Part shown: in pieces, positions 1 to 11,466 of the stretch
Numbering within the stretch: position 1 is the first letter of the stretch
How the letters are laid out: the number at the start of each line of letters is the position of its first letter
NCBI GenBank assembly: GCA_027919835.1
Contig: JANVFP010000030.1
Location: 434,001 to 498,000 of the forward strand
Direction: 5' to 3'
DNA: 64,000 nt
Origin: Lentinula raphanica
Taxonomy: Eukaryota > Basidiomycota > Agaricomycetes > Agaricales > Omphalotaceae
Made by a program: the position numbers and the translations under genes
Notes under the pieces: model-generated
Database searches by the model: none
The model's input: only the letters and a program-made list of their open reading frames with translations
What the model was told of the DNA's origin: nothing

Positions 1-337
1 GGGCATCACCACCTTGTTTGGTCCTTCTGGACTTTGAACACTGTTGCTGAAAGGGACAGTTGTTCTTGATTTGCCGGACCCTAGGCGTAAGGGGACTTGC
101 TGTATTTCATTACAACAAGACTGGTACCTTTGGGTAGGCCATGATCTGGTTCTTTTTGAACTGGAGTAGACGGCAAGCCAGCTCTTGGGCAAGAACCAGG
201 GAGTGTGTAACACACTCTCATTTGCTACATGAGGACATGTAGAGATCCCCCCATCCATTTGACATCAAGATCATCAAGACTTACACACTGCATCTGGTTC
301 CCTTTGTTTCTTTGTACTTGTCTGCTGAAAAGGGACA

Positions 338-1216
338 ATGTACTTATGCCATTTCTGCCAGACAATGCCTTGCAAAATTATTCCCACTTTTCCCATGAAA
401 TATACTCCTTCGAATCGTCGTAACCATGTGTCTGTCATGGCCATGGATAAATCGACAGGTCTTTGGGAACGAATCACCATTCCCAAGGACAAACGGAAGA
501 AGTATGATCATGTCGGACGTCCTTGCTATACCAAAATCCCTGTCTACGCACCTGTGCGTACTCATAAACTCACTCTCCTCCAACGCCTCCAAATCTCGAT
601 CTCTCACAAAAAATACCTCGCTAAGCTCCGTAAACGTCATCTTAAATACGTCGAGCAAGAGCGCCTAATGAATAGGCTCCATGATCTGCCTTCTCAGGAT
701 TATGATACCTCTCCAACCCATAAATTCTTTCCTGACCCTGTCTATGTTCCTCCTCCACCTATTCCCTCTGATCTCCACTTCCGACGAATTCCAACCCTTG
801 CTCAACGCCTTGAAGAACCCTCTCAGCTCACTCCTCTTGATACTTATCCTAAACAGGATGCTGTCCTTAAGCGTATCAAGGAGTTTGAAGGTGTTCTGCA
901 GGCTACCAAAATTCGTCTCGAGCCAGTTTTCAGGGAGTTAAACTCGGAAGAGTACAAGGAATATAATGGACAGGCTTTTAGAATTTCTAATCAGGATCGA
1001 AATTCTCTTTGGGGATGGTATAATGATTTAGAGGATTTATATCAGGATCTAGATAAGAGGGGACACCAATTGAGTAACAAAAATTGGAGAGAGATAAAAG
1101 GGATATGTACCAAAATTGGGAAAGTCAATTTTCAGAGTCTGTATACTAGGCTTCCTGAAATTTGCAAGGAGCTATTAGATCTGAATATTGTACTTCCTGA
1201 TGCAGCCAAAGCATGA
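338..1216 (+). CDS. Extra ORF upstream of gag in the chromovirus, function unknown
   Basis: This 292-codon ORF lies inside the retrotransposon, same strand, 97 bp before gag. I do not recognise the product. The N-terminal third is strongly basic (runs such as KDKRKKY and KKYLAKLRKRHLKY), followed by a proline-rich stretch (VYVPPPPIPSD) and a C-terminal helical region rich in acidic residues and Leu. There is no CCHC knuckle, protease, signal peptide or membrane segment. The first Met is 338; a second candidate at about 398 would drop a Cys-containing leader that looks less coding-like. Ty3 elements normally go straight from the primer site to gag, so this is an accessory gene or a transduced host fragment. 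Its full length in an otherwise mildly damaged element suggests it is or was translated. Confidence 0.6.
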   Translation: MYLCHFCQTMPCKIIPTFPMKYTPSNRRNHVSVMAMDKSTGLWERITIPKDKRKKYDHVGRPCYTKIPVYAPVRTHKLTLLQRLQISISHKKYLAKLRKRHLKYVEQERLMNRLHDLPSQDYDTSPTHKFFPDPVYVPPPPIPSDLHFRRIPTLAQRLEEPSQLTPLDTYPKQDAVLKRIKEFEGVLQATKIRLEPVFRELNSEEYKEYNGQAFRISNQDRNSLWGWYNDLEDLYQDLDKRGHQLSNKNWREIKGICTKIGKVNFQSLYTRLPEICKELLDLNIVLPDAAKA

Positions 1217-1313
1217 TAGTCTTATGTAATCTGGCAAACATTTGTGTTTTTTCATATATTCATTTTTTAATATTATGTCTGAAAAATAATCTGACTTCAA
1301 AACAACTAGAAAA

Positions 1314-2780
1314 ATGTCTTACACACCTTTCACCCCTGTTGTTGAATTAGTCGATGATGGACAAGTTTGGTCCGATGCTGTCTCTCAAGGAATTGATATG
1401 GCAGCAATTGGATTTCAAACTGATGAACAGAAAAATCAGATTGGACGACTCCTTCGCAATGCTCACGAGGCTACTACCAACATTTCCATTGGATATATCA
1501 ACAGAAATGTCAATGGACTTGCTGATTGGATGAATCAGGCTTTTACTACAGCCTTCACCAATCAAGAGAACTTAACAAATGAAGTTCATAGCCTTCGACA
1601 GATTGTCGAAACTCAGGCAGAACTTTTACGAGCTTATAAGGCACAGCTTGATAAGCTTCCTGCTGATGCTGGAGCTGGCCCATTCAGAGGTCCCAAAGTA
1701 CCTGACCCACCAACCTTCTCTGGAACAGACAACAAGATGACCTTAGAAGATTGGATGAATCAAGTCGCATTGTACTGCTCATCTTTAGGCATTGTGACAG
1801 ATCATCAAAGAATTGTGACTGCTCTTACTAGGTTGCGTTCTCCTGCCACAAACTATATGAGAAAGTACTTTGATGATACACGTTTGGGAAACGATCTGGG
1901 ATCTTGGGACAACTTTGCCAATGAGCTCAATGCCATTTATGGTCGCCGTGATAACAAAGAAGGTGCTAAAAATGAAATCACACATCTTTGGACAAACAAG
2001 TCACTGGCTAGTAAGGACTTTATCAAATATGCTGAACAATATCGCACTCTTGCACGTATTGTGGACTACCAAGATAGTATTCACATCGACAAGCTTCGTG
2101 ATGTTATTTCACAAGAGTTGCGTAATGCACTTGTTGTGTTGGAAATTTCCGGAAAGACTCCTACTAAATGGGAAGATTATCTGGAACTTCTCCTTTTATC
2201 ATATAAAGCCTTACATCCAGAAAAGACTAAAAGTGTAATATTTGGCACAGGCAATAATGTTAAAGGCAATGGCAGTCATGAACCAGATGCAATGGAGATA
2301 GATGCGGCAAAAAAGAGTAAAGGCAAAACTCCAGAAAAGGTTAATTCCCAGGAGCAAAAACAACGATATTGCCAAATATGCGCCGGAAAGGGCTTAAAGG
2401 CAAAATCGAAGACTCACAATACAGTGGATTGCTGGGATAAGCCTGGAAATGAAGACAAAAGGCCAAATTTCAATAAAAACTCTTCATCATCTGCATCTGC
2501 ATCTGGTCAAGGAAACAAAGGGAAACAACCACCACCGAGTGATAAGAAATCATTCAAAGCGCGGTTGATGGAATTATTTGATGAAATAGACAGCCAAGAG
2601 CCAGCGCCCCCAGCTGATGCTCTCAATGTCAACTCCACGAGCACCCCTGATATTAGTTTATCTGAGCTCACTGCAAAAGGAGCAACTGCACATGTCGGTG
2701 AAGTGCAGGCAGGACCTTCTAAGCCATCGCGATGGGCTAGAAGTCAACAATACAAGGCGGATTTTCCAGAGGGACTGTAG
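1314..2780 (+). CDS. gag: Gag polyprotein of the Ty3/gypsy chromovirus
   Basis: The 488-residue structural protein would form the cytoplasmic virus-like particle. A capsid-like segment (about residues 130-300, with LEDWMNQVALYC and YGRRDNKEGAKNEI) matches the retrotransposon gag family pattern. It is followed by a Lys-rich nucleocapsid part containing an atypical zinc knuckle around residues 347-370: CQIC, then His and Cys with wider spacing than canonical CX2CX4HX4C. The start is the first ATG after the spacer that follows the upstream ORF. The stop is TAG at 2778-2780. Pol is open in the -1 frame from 2741, so gag and pol overlap by 40 nt and pol is probably made by -1 frameshifting. No convincing canonical slippery heptamer was seen. 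Confidence 0.88.
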   Translation: MSYTPFTPVVELVDDGQVWSDAVSQGIDMAAIGFQTDEQKNQIGRLLRNAHEATTNISIGYINRNVNGLADWMNQAFTTAFTNQENLTNEVHSLRQIVETQAELLRAYKAQLDKLPADAGAGPFRGPKVPDPPTFSGTDNKMTLEDWMNQVALYCSSLGIVTDHQRIVTALTRLRSPATNYMRKYFDDTRLGNDLGSWDNFANELNAIYGRRDNKEGAKNEITHLWTNKSLASKDFIKYAEQYRTLARIVDYQDSIHIDKLRDVISQELRNALVVLEISGKTPTKWEDYLELLLLSYKALHPEKTKSVIFGTGNNVKGNGSHEPDAMEIDAAKKSKGKTPEKVNSQEQKQRYCQICAGKGLKAKSKTHNTVDCWDKPGNEDKRPNFNKNSSSSASASGQGNKGKQPPPSDKKSFKARLMELFDEIDSQEPAPPADALNVNSTSTPDISLSELTAKGATAHVGEVQAGPSKPSRWARSQQYKADFPEGL

Positions 2781-5700
2781 AGGATAATGTCTGTGATCTA
2801 CAGTCAGGAAATAGTGTACCCAATATCAGCACTGATAAAAAATCAGATAAAGTAGTTATGGAAGCTTGTTTAAATAATATTGCTCGTAACAAGAAATCAT
2901 CTTTTAGACTTTCAGTAACACTTTGGGTATACAGTTTTAAAGTGCAGGCCGAGGCTCTTGTTGACTCTGGAGCAACAACAAATTTCATCGACAAAAGATA
3001 TGTTGAAAGAAACCACCTGGTAACAAATAAGATAGCACAACCATATCAAGTTTTGAATGCGGATGGAACGCCAAATGTTGCAGGAGAGATAAAAGAGTAT
3101 GTTCGAGCATATGTCCAAATTGGTTCACATAAAACCATACAGTATCTATATGTCACTCAGCTAGGTGACAAGGACATGATGATTGGATACTCTTATCTCT
3201 ACAAACACAATCCAGAAATAGATTGGCATTCAGGGGAATGGGCGTTCACCAGGTGTTCAGAGACATGTGCATCTAGAGCTCGTAAAATACGAGTTGATGA
3301 AGCTGGAGCTGATGAGCTTCACCTTGAACCAGATTTACCATGGGAATCTTCACTGGACAATTTAGGAGAAGAGGACATGGATAATCCTTGCATTAACTGG
3401 ATTGACATGCACAATCCAGATGAGCAAAAACAAGCAGCAACTATTGCCGCTATGTTTGATGAAAAACATCTAGAAGAAGAATTTGTTGAGGAAGACGAGG
3501 ATACCACTAAGTGGAAATCTCTTATACCACCATGGTTATATGATTATGGTGACGTCTTCTCAAAGAAAAGATCAGAGCGGATGCCAGAACGTAAACCATA
3601 CGACCATCCAATTGATTTTGAGGAAGGGTCTACTCTTCCCAAACCATCAAAAATCTATCCACTGTCTTTAAAAGAAAGGAATTCTTTGGATGAATGGATT
3701 GATGAGGAACTTAAGAAAGGCTATATTAGACCATCTCAAAGTCCTATTGCTGCTCCATTCTTCTTTGTCAAGAAACATGATGGTTCCTTACGGCCAGTCA
3801 TGGATTATCGTGCTCTCAATGATATCACTGTTAAGAATCGCTATCCAATCCCTCGAATATCAGACTTAATAGACTCTCTCAGCCAGGCTTCAATCTTTAC
3901 AAAGATTGACTTACGCTGGGGATACAACAATGTTCGAATTCGTGAAGGGGATGAATGGAAAACAGCATTCATTACAAAGCGGGGTTTATTTGAGGCAACA
4001 GTCATGTATTTTAGATTCTCCAATGCACCAGCTACCTTTCAGGCAATGATGAATGATATTCTCGGAGACTTGATACGTAAAGGAAAAGTAATGGTGTACT
4101 TGGATGATATTCTTATATTTGGCAATGACAAAAAAGAACACAGGGAGATTGTTTGAGAAGTGCTGCAAAGACTTCGAGACAATGATCTCTATGCAAAAGC
4201 TGAAAAATGCTTTTTTGAGCAGGACAGTATAGACTACCTTGGAATGATTATTTCTAAGGGTTATGTGAAGATGGATCCAAAGAAGCTTGCTGGAGTTCTT
4301 GAGTGGCCTGTACCAACAAAAGTAAAACATGTTCAAGCATTCTTAGGCTTTGCAAATTTCTACAGAAGATTTATTAAAGATTTTGCCAAGATTGCAAGGC
4401 CACTCACCAATCTCACTAAAAAGGATCAACCTTGGCTCTGGGATGACATAGCACAGGAAGCATTTGAAGCGCTGAAAAAGGCTTTCACAACTGCTCCCGT
4501 TTTAAGAATACCAGATGACACTAATCTTTTCCGACTAGGCACAGATGCCAGTGATTTTGCAGTCGGAGCTGTATTGTACCAACTGGACCCAGATGACAAT
4601 CTGTGGCATCCAGTTGCCTTCTATTCCAAGTCACTCAGTGTTCATGAACGTAACTATGAGATATATGACAAGGAATTGCTTGCAATTATACGAGCATTGG
4701 AAGAATATCGACATTACTTGGAAGGTCATCCAGAAAAATTTGAAATATGGTCAGATCATCAGAATTTGACTTATTTCCGGTCTGCCCAGAAGCTAACAGG
4801 AAGACAAGCGAGATGGGCTCTGTATCTTACTCGCTTTGATTATTCTCTACGGCATAAGCCAGGGAAAACAATGCAGGCTGAAGACCCTCTGTCCAGGAGG
4901 CCAGATCATGAGGAGGGGGTAAACCTCGACAATCGAGATCAAATTTTACTCAAACCTGAATTTTTTGCCATTCAGGCTATTGAGGCTGCTCATGAATCGC
5001 CTATCAATGATGAACAAATCCTAAGGGAGGTCAAAGAAGCCTTGCTAACTGATGAAGTTACGAAGGATTACAAATCACTTCTGTCATCAGGACCACGTGA
5101 ATTCAAGAAATCACTAGAAGAGTGGAACTATGAAAATGGTCTACTACTTTACCGTGGTAAAATATATATTCCAAAGAGCACAGATGATCATCTACGAAGA
5201 CGCATAGTTCAAATGCATCATGATTTACCATCAGCAGGACATCCTGGTAGATGGAAAACCTATGAACTCGTTTCTCGAAACTATTGGTGGCCAGGGATGT
5301 CAGTCTTTGTAAAAATTATGTCTCAGGCTGTGATACTTGTCAGCGGATGAAAAATCGCTCACAACAGCCTTTTGGACCCTTACAACCTAATCGAGTACCA
5401 AATGGACCTTGGGAAATTATTTCCATAGACCTTATTACTCAATTACCACCATCTGGAAAGCACAATGCCATATGTGTTGTGGTAGATCGCTTGACTAAGC
5501 GTGCACACTTCTTTGCAATCACAAATAATTTCACAGCCAAAGACTTAGCAAAGTTACTCTATGACAGGATATACCCACTGCATGGACTCCCATTGCAAAT
5601 AATATCTGATAGAGGAACACAGTTTGCTGCTGAAGTTTTTCAAGAATGGTGCAGGCTACTTGGAATTGAATCTACTATGTCAACTGCCTATCATCCACAA

Positions 5701-6546
5701 ACTGATGGACAAACAGAACGTGTTAACCAGATTTTGGAACAATACCTTCGGTGCTATGTTGACTATAATCTCAATGACTGGGCCGATCTTCTAAGCACAG
5801 CAGAGTTTGCATACAGCAATCAAGCACATGAAGGTACCAAGGAGAGTCCCTTCTTCCTGGAATATGGTCGACATCCTCGTGCAGGTCCTATGCTCATTAA
5901 AAATCAGGGATCCATTGATTTTAATGACATAATGCAACAAAGACTTGAAGCTCAAGAGCAAGCAAAAGCAGCTCTAAAGCTTGCAGCTGAAAGAATGAAA
6001 TGGTATTATGACAAAGGAGTTCAAAACATACCTTTTAAAGTTGGAGACAAGGTTCTATTGAATCTTAAAGACTATCAAACTACAGAACGAGCTCTCCAGC
6101 CAAGATTTGAAGGTCCATTTAAAATCATCAGAAAACTATCAGATGTGACCTTTGAACTGAAACTACCTCCAAAATACCGTGGGATACATCCTGTTTTTCA
6201 TGCTAGCAAGCTTGCCACCTATACAGAATCTACCATTCCAGGACAAAAGGCTCCTACTCCTGAAACTATAATAGTTGATGGAGAGGAAGAATGGGTAGTG
6301 GAGAAAATTTTACAACACCGAGTTCAGAGAAAGAGATTGGAATATCTGGTGAGATGGAAAGGTTTTACTCGAGATCATGATACTTGGGAACCTGCTGCAA
6401 ATCTCAAAAATGCACCAGAGAAAATTCGAGAATATAAAAAACAGATTGATCATTCAATTGAAAGTGTGGAACTGGACATATTCTCAACGGAGCTCGAATC
6501 AGAAGAGGGGGTAATGTCACAGATTTCTCTCTATTCTCTACCTTGA
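2741..6546 (+). pseudogene. pol: Pol polyprotein (PR-RT-RH-IN-chromodomain) with a stop and a frameshift
   Basis: The -1 frame opens at 2741 inside gag. Visible in order are aspartic protease (LVDSGATTNFID, near 2960), reverse transcriptase (LRPVMDYRALND; catalytic YLDD near 4098), RNase H (TDASDFAVGA; KELLAII; SDHQNL), integrase zinc finger (HHDLPSAGH...CDTCQ), integrase core (IDLITQLP, SDRGTQFA, TDGQTERVNQ) and a C-terminal chromodomain (EEEWVVEKILQHR...YLVRWKGF...TWEP). Two lesions break it. TGA at 4154-4156 replaces what is probably an Arg codon right after YLDD, and one A is missing from a run near 5311-5316, shifting frame between WWPGM and NYVSGC. Both are small, so the copy is young. 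The chromodomain suggests targeted integration into heterochromatin. Confidence 0.92.
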
Positions 6547-6720
6547 TCACTTATCTTATCTCCTATCTCTATCTTATCATATTATCAGTAGTAGTTTATC
6601 ATTTGATCATCTCTGTGCCATACATATTTTCATTTGTACAACCAGTGATGGGACATGCTTGCTCTGCACCATATATACATTACAACAGGTTGTCTTATGA
6701 TGTAATAAGTGAAGCATCCA

Positions 6721-6853
6721 CAGGATGACTTCATAGATGACTTCATAGATGACTTCACCATGAATCATCCACAGTCTCCACAGGATGACTTCATAGATGA
6801 CTTCATGCATGACTTCACCATGAATCATAGTGACTTCATAAATGACTTCATGT
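6721..6853 (+). repeat. Tandem GATGACTTCATA-type repeats in the LTR
   Basis: Roughly eight copies of a 12-bp unit close to GATGACTTCATA occur in two blocks. The blocks are separated by a duplicated CACCATGAATCAT segment. The array lies upstream of the LTR TATA box, the position of an enhancer. Copy number could vary between LTRs. Confidence 0.85.
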
Positions 6854-6910
6854 AGCTCCAACTATGACATGGACTATGATATCATTAGATAGTAGCTCCA
6901 CTCTAGAGTA

Positions 6911-6920
6911 GTATAAATAC
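6911..6920 (+). promoter_or_regulatory. TATA box of the chromovirus LTR promoter
   Basis: TATAAATA occurs within the LTR about 60 bp downstream of the tandem array and about 130 bp before the LTR end. This is the usual layout for the U3/R boundary. The same site in the 5' LTR would drive the element. Confidence 0.6.
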
Positions 6921-7048
6921 TCTCATGTATCTCTGGGATCCCCCAGATTCAAGAACATCTTTTATCCTCTTGTGATCAACTTGTGCTCATACTCTGTCAC
7001 TATCCCCAACCTTTGCAACTACAACTAGGTGAGTTCTAAGTTGTGATA

Positions 7049-8051
7049 GGCAACCTTTCCAGATGCAATGAGGTCTGCAAAGATGGAGTTCATGAGGGCC
7101 TGAAATGTGGCAGGAGAATTGGTGAGACCGAAGAACATAACCAAGGGTTTGAATAGACCCCGGTTAGTAGCAAATGCTCCCTTCCATTCATGACCTTGTT
7201 TGATCCGCACATTGTTATATCCCCATCGAACATCAAACTTGGTGAAGATCTTGGAATTTTGAAGTCAGCTGATGATATCTGCAACAAGGGGAAGGGGATA
7301 ACGATTCTTGATGGTGTAGTCATTCAGTTGTCGATAATCCTGTACAAACTGGAGTTTACCATCCTTCTTTTTCACAAAGAAGACTGGTGATGCAACTGGG
7401 GATTTAGAAGGCTGTATGTAACCTTTACAAAGATTTTCTTTCAAGAATCTGTCAAGCTCTTCTTGTTCGTTAAGTGACATGGGGTAGATCTTGGTTCGCA
7501 TTGTTTCAGGGGCATCAGGTTTGAGATCAATAGCATGATCCCAGGGTTTGTGATCGGGAAGACGTTCTGATTCCTTCTCAGAGAAAACCTTTGAATGTCG
7601 GTGATATTCCAGAGGAACAATTTCTTCAAATGATTGCTTTGGTTTTTCTCGATAAGCTGCCTCTGCCAATTGTTGGGAATAGGTGTATCCCGCTGCACAC
7701 CAAAGTTCTTCTGTAGCATGGTCTAGAATTCCAGACCGACACAAGGCTCTTCTTTGTTTCCAGTTTCTAAGTAAGCGGTAGAGGGGTGGGGCATCATCTC
7801 GCAAGTCCTCCATTTCATCAGCAGTTGGTGTCGGCAATGGAACATGTTCTGGATTGATTTCTAGTAGATCTAAAGTGGTTCCCCCTATGTTAGCCACTTG
7901 GGGTTCTGGTACTTCCTCAATAACCATGGGGTGGGCTGATTTTGATTGTACCGAGATACGGCCCTCCTTCCAGTTGATATTTGGATTTACTTTCCAAAGC
8001 CAGGGTAACCCAAGGATTATGTCATCTGATCCTAGGTTGGTGACTAAGTAT
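7049..8051 (-). pseudogene. pol: Fragment of pol of a second Ty3/gypsy element (PR end, RT first half)
   Basis: Read on the minus strand from 8051, the frame gives the end of a retropepsin domain ([15 protein letters not shown]), a linker, then reverse transcriptase ([54 protein letters not shown]). It is cut at SGKVA, just before the YLDD active site, by the chromovirus LTR. An in-frame TGA at about 7265 separates the ADIIS and LQNSKIF segments. The DSG active-site part of the protease is missing at the other end, where the palindromic element sits. The rest of pol presumably lies left of the window. Non-functional. Confidence 0.9.
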
Positions 8052-8094
8052 CACTTCAGGCACCCTTAAATCCTGCCGACTTAGGGGAGATTAC

Positions 8095-8515
8095 CCACCA
8101 AATACCCGTACCTAATGGGGGGGATTACCGGGCAATTACCCAATGGGTATTACCCAGTCTGGGTAATACCCTGCCTCTAGTGCCAGGGGTCCTTGTCAAG
8201 TATTACCCAAGTTGGTAATACCTTACCAGTATATAATCATACTGCAATTGGTCAGTGCATGTAGTATGAGGCTTTTATGCATAGTCATATGCATTATCTT
8301 AGCTCACAATTCTTTGTAAAATCAAAATACCACTTCTATGGGTAATACCACTCACTAGGAATTTCATTGATAGGCAGAAGGCTGCCACTGAAAGATAATA
8401 CCAAGGATGGGTAATACCTTAGCTGGGTAATACCATTGGGTAATACCACCATTGGGTATTACCTTAGCTGGGTATTACCTTAGCTGGGTAATACCATAGG
8501 TGGGTAATAACAGTT
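8095..8515. repeat. Left subterminal cluster of GGTAATACC sites
   Basis: Many copies of GGTAATACC and its complement GGTATTACC occur in both orientations, usually inside GGGTAATACCC. The unit is a TACC inverted dimer with one central base. Clustered subterminal motifs of this kind are typical transposase-binding sites in hAT- and KDZ-like elements; that role is inferred. Confidence 0.8.
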
Positions 8516-10984
8516 CATGCAATGTGCTAGAAACCACAGGTGAATTCAAAAATAGCCATAGTGAGGTACTAGCTAGCTCAGGGACATCAAAATTACCTAA
8601 AAAGGAAATTGGTCTAAAAATAAAACTTGATCTCATCAGGTAGTGAAAAATCTGAAAAAAATCATAAAAATACTCAAAAAATTCAGGGTTGCTTTGTTGG
8701 CCTTGAAAATGCAAAATAAAAAAAAAACATGCAACACTTTTGAAAAATGACATCACTCCAAATCATACCAAATTTACTATACATTAGGTATATATGGTGT
8801 GCATGCTATTTTTAGCACATCTAGTATCCTCAGACACTCAGGAAAGCTTATATCATTCAATATATTCACTGGCAGCATATTCACTGCTTATTATACTACA
8901 TGATGAAAAACCTTAGAGCAGTAGTAATGTATATCATACTCAATATACTTAATACACTCAACAATGAAAAAATATCAGAACAGTATTCATGTGTGCTATA
9001 CTTAACACACTTAATACACTTTACAATGAAACAACTTGGAACAATATTATAGTAATGTATATTATACTCAACACACTTACTACACTTAATAATAATGAAA
9101 AACCTCGGAACAGTGTTCATGTGTGTTATACTTAACATACTTCACAATGAAAAGCCTTGGACTCCAGTATTCATGTGTGCTATACTTACCACACTTAATA
9201 CACTTTCAATAAATAACACGAGTAATATATATCATACTCAACACACTTATCACACTTAACAATGAAAAACCTCGGAACAGTGTTCCTGTGTATTATATTT
9301 AACACACTTGAAACACTTAACAATGCAAAACCTTGGAATAGTGTTCATGTGTTTTATACTCAACACACTCAACACACTTATTAATGATAGTGAGTGTGTT
9401 GAGTATTCAGTGTGTTAACAATTATTATGCTTATTACACTCAACAGACTTCATCAGTAAGTATAAAACACTTTCAATGGAACATTGTTATACTATAACAC
9501 ACATATAACAACGAGTTTTGGGCGCTTATGGGCGCTTATTTGGGGTTTTTGAGTCGAAATTCATTAATAGCACACTCAACAATTTTTGTGTGGCCTTTAT
9601 ATTGTGTCAAAATGTTGTTCATACCATATTCCTCTAGATACAATTCAGAGAACTTGAAAATTCAACATCTGGAGGTAGCTATATTGTGATCTTTTGTGAT
9701 ATAACAGTGTTTTATGTAAATGTCAATGCATATGTCCATGTAATGCAAGTATACTGATGCTGGTTCATGAGGAAATCACTCCTACAGTCTACTGGCAGTG
9801 TCTGTACATGATTCAAATAGCTATCATGAAAGGTGGACTCTGTGATATACATGTACATGTTTCATGTACACTATGGATGTCTACACTTACATGTAACAAT
9901 AGATGTCATATTCTATGACCCCCATTACAGATCTCTTAGCTGTATCACATAGAGTTAGCATAGAATAGATTGTAGGATGACTCTTTGCACCACCCAGTAA
10001 CAGTTTGACTTCATAACATGAGTGTATGCATTGTCATTTGCATAAAACACCCTTAAATCATGAAAGATCATAATATATTCAGCCCTACAGGCTATGTTTT
10101 TGAGTTCTCCAGATTGTATCTAGAGCAATATGATATAGACAACATCCTGACACAATATAAAGCCCACACAAAAATTATTGAGTGTGCTATTAATCAATTT
10201 CGACTCAAAAACACCAAATAAGTGCCCATAAGCGCCCAAAACTCGTTGTTATAAGTGGGTTATAGTATAACAATGTTACATTAAAGGTGTGTTATACTTA
10301 CTGATGAAGTGTGTTGAGTGTAAAAGTATAATGAGTGATAACACTACTCCGAGGTTTTGATTGTTAAGTGTGTTATATTCATTGATAAAGTGTGTTGAGT
10401 ATAACATGATGCAGTAACACTGTTCTGAATTTTTTAAATTGTTAAGTGTGTTAAGTATAATACACATGAGCACCAATCCGAGTTTTTTTTCATTATTCAG
10501 TATATTGAGTCAAGTGTGTTAAGTATAACACTGTTCTGAATTTTTCATTGTTCAGTGTGTGAAGCATAACACACATGTTACTGTTACAAGGTTTTTTTTT
10601 GTTGACTGTGTTAAGTGTAATAAACATTGAGTATAGTAAATATATTGAATGATATAGGCTATCTGAGTGTTTGAGGGTGCTAGGTGTGCTAAAAGTAGCA
10701 TATAGATCATCTATATATAATGCCTAATAGTTCTGGTATGATTTGAAGTGATGAAATTTTTTACACTTGTTGCGTATTTTTTTTATTTTGCATTTTCAGG
10801 GCCAACAAAGCAACCCTGAATTTTTTGAGTATTTTTATGATTTTTTTCAGATTTTTCACTACCTGATGAGATCAAGTTTTATTTTTAGACCAATTTCCTT
10901 TTTAGGTAATTTGGATGTCCCTGAGCTAGCTAGTACCTCACTATGGCTATTTTTGAATTCACCTGTGGTTTCTAGCACATTGCA

Positions 10985-11420
10985 TGAACTGTTATTACCC
11001 ACCTATGGTATTACCCACCTAATGATATTACCCAACTATGGTAATACCCAGCTAAGGTAATACCCAATGGTGGTATTACCCAGCTAAGGTAATACCCAGC
11101 TAGGGTATACCCAATGGTGGTATTACCCAATGGTATTACCCAGCTAAGGTATTACCCATCCTTGGTATTATCTTTCAGTGGCAGCCTTCTGCCTATCAAT
11201 GAAATTCCTAGTGAGTGGTATTACCCATAGAAGTGGTATTTTGATTTTACAAAGAATTGTGAGCTAAGATACTGCATATGACTATGCATAAAAGCCTCAT
11301 ACTACATGCACTGACCAATTGCAGTATAATTATATACTGGTAAGGTATTACCAACTTGGGTAATACCTGACAAGGACCCCTGACACTAGAGGCAGGGTAA
11401 GACTGGGTAATTGCCCAGTA
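10985..11420. repeat. Right subterminal cluster of GGTAATACC sites
   Basis: This is the mirror image of the left cluster, with the same GGTAATACC/GGTATTACC units at high density. It includes the AAGGACCCCTGRCAC segment that is also found, slightly changed, in the KDZ-like remnant at about 14940. Confidence 0.8.
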
Positions 11421-11466
11421 ATCCCCCCATTAGGTACGTTGGCAGGATTTAAGGGTGCCTGAAGTG

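Larger units (their letters stand above)
1..7048 (+). mobile_element. Ty3/gypsy LTR retrotransposon (chromovirus), 5' end outside window
   Basis: The internal region begins before position 1. It contains an extra ORF (338-1216), gag (1314-2780) and pol (2741-6546), followed by a polypurine tract (about 6501-6514, ending GGGGGTAA) and a 3' LTR (6515-7048). Pol order is protease, reverse transcriptase, RNase H, integrase, chromodomain, which defines a Ty3-type chromovirus. The sequence after 7048 continues directly as reverse transcriptase coding sequence of another gypsy element on the minus strand, so this copy inserted there. Pol has one in-frame stop and one frameshift, so this copy is probably not autonomous now, though otherwise well preserved. 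The 5' LTR, primer binding site and target duplication cannot be checked here. Confidence 0.93.
6515..7048 (+). repeat. 3' LTR of the chromovirus
   Basis: The LTR begins TGTCAC directly after the purine-rich GGGGGTAA and ends GTGATA, an imperfect inverted repeat of the start. The first base after it (7049) resumes the reverse transcriptase reading frame of the interrupted minus-strand element, which fixes the right boundary. Length is 534 bp. It contains a tandem array and a TATA box. The pol stop codon lies 32 bp inside the LTR. Confidence 0.85.
8052..11466. mobile_element. Non-autonomous palindromic (foldback) DNA transposon
   Basis: The element begins CACTTCAGGCACCC and ends with its reverse complement GGGTGCCTGAAGTG, splitting the minus-strand gypsy element. 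Each arm runs inward about 1.6 kb: subterminal GGTAATACC repeats, a Gln-codon-rich conserved block (8500-8720 versus 10780-11000), arrays of ACACTTAACACA-like repeats, and TTTTGGGCGCTTA (9517-9530 versus 10230-10245). Only about 280 bp in the middle (about 9740-10020) looks unpaired. No transposase is visible. The flanking octamers (CTAAGTAT and CTTGGTCG) do not match, and part of the host protease gene is missing, so the insertion was accompanied or followed by a deletion. The same termini on the KDZ-like remnant at 15127-15140 suggest it is mobilised by that transposase family. Confidence 0.85.

Noticed and set aside
1..337. 5' LTR of the chromovirus at the window start
   Set aside because: The first 337 bases do not match the 3' LTR at 6515-7048, so the 5' LTR must lie before the window.
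8475..11060. Matching ORFs in the two palindrome arms (8475-8756 minus, 10767-11060 plus)
   Set aside because: They are equal only because the arms are inverted copies. Conservation is at nucleotide level, extends beyond the frames, and the products have no recognisable domain.
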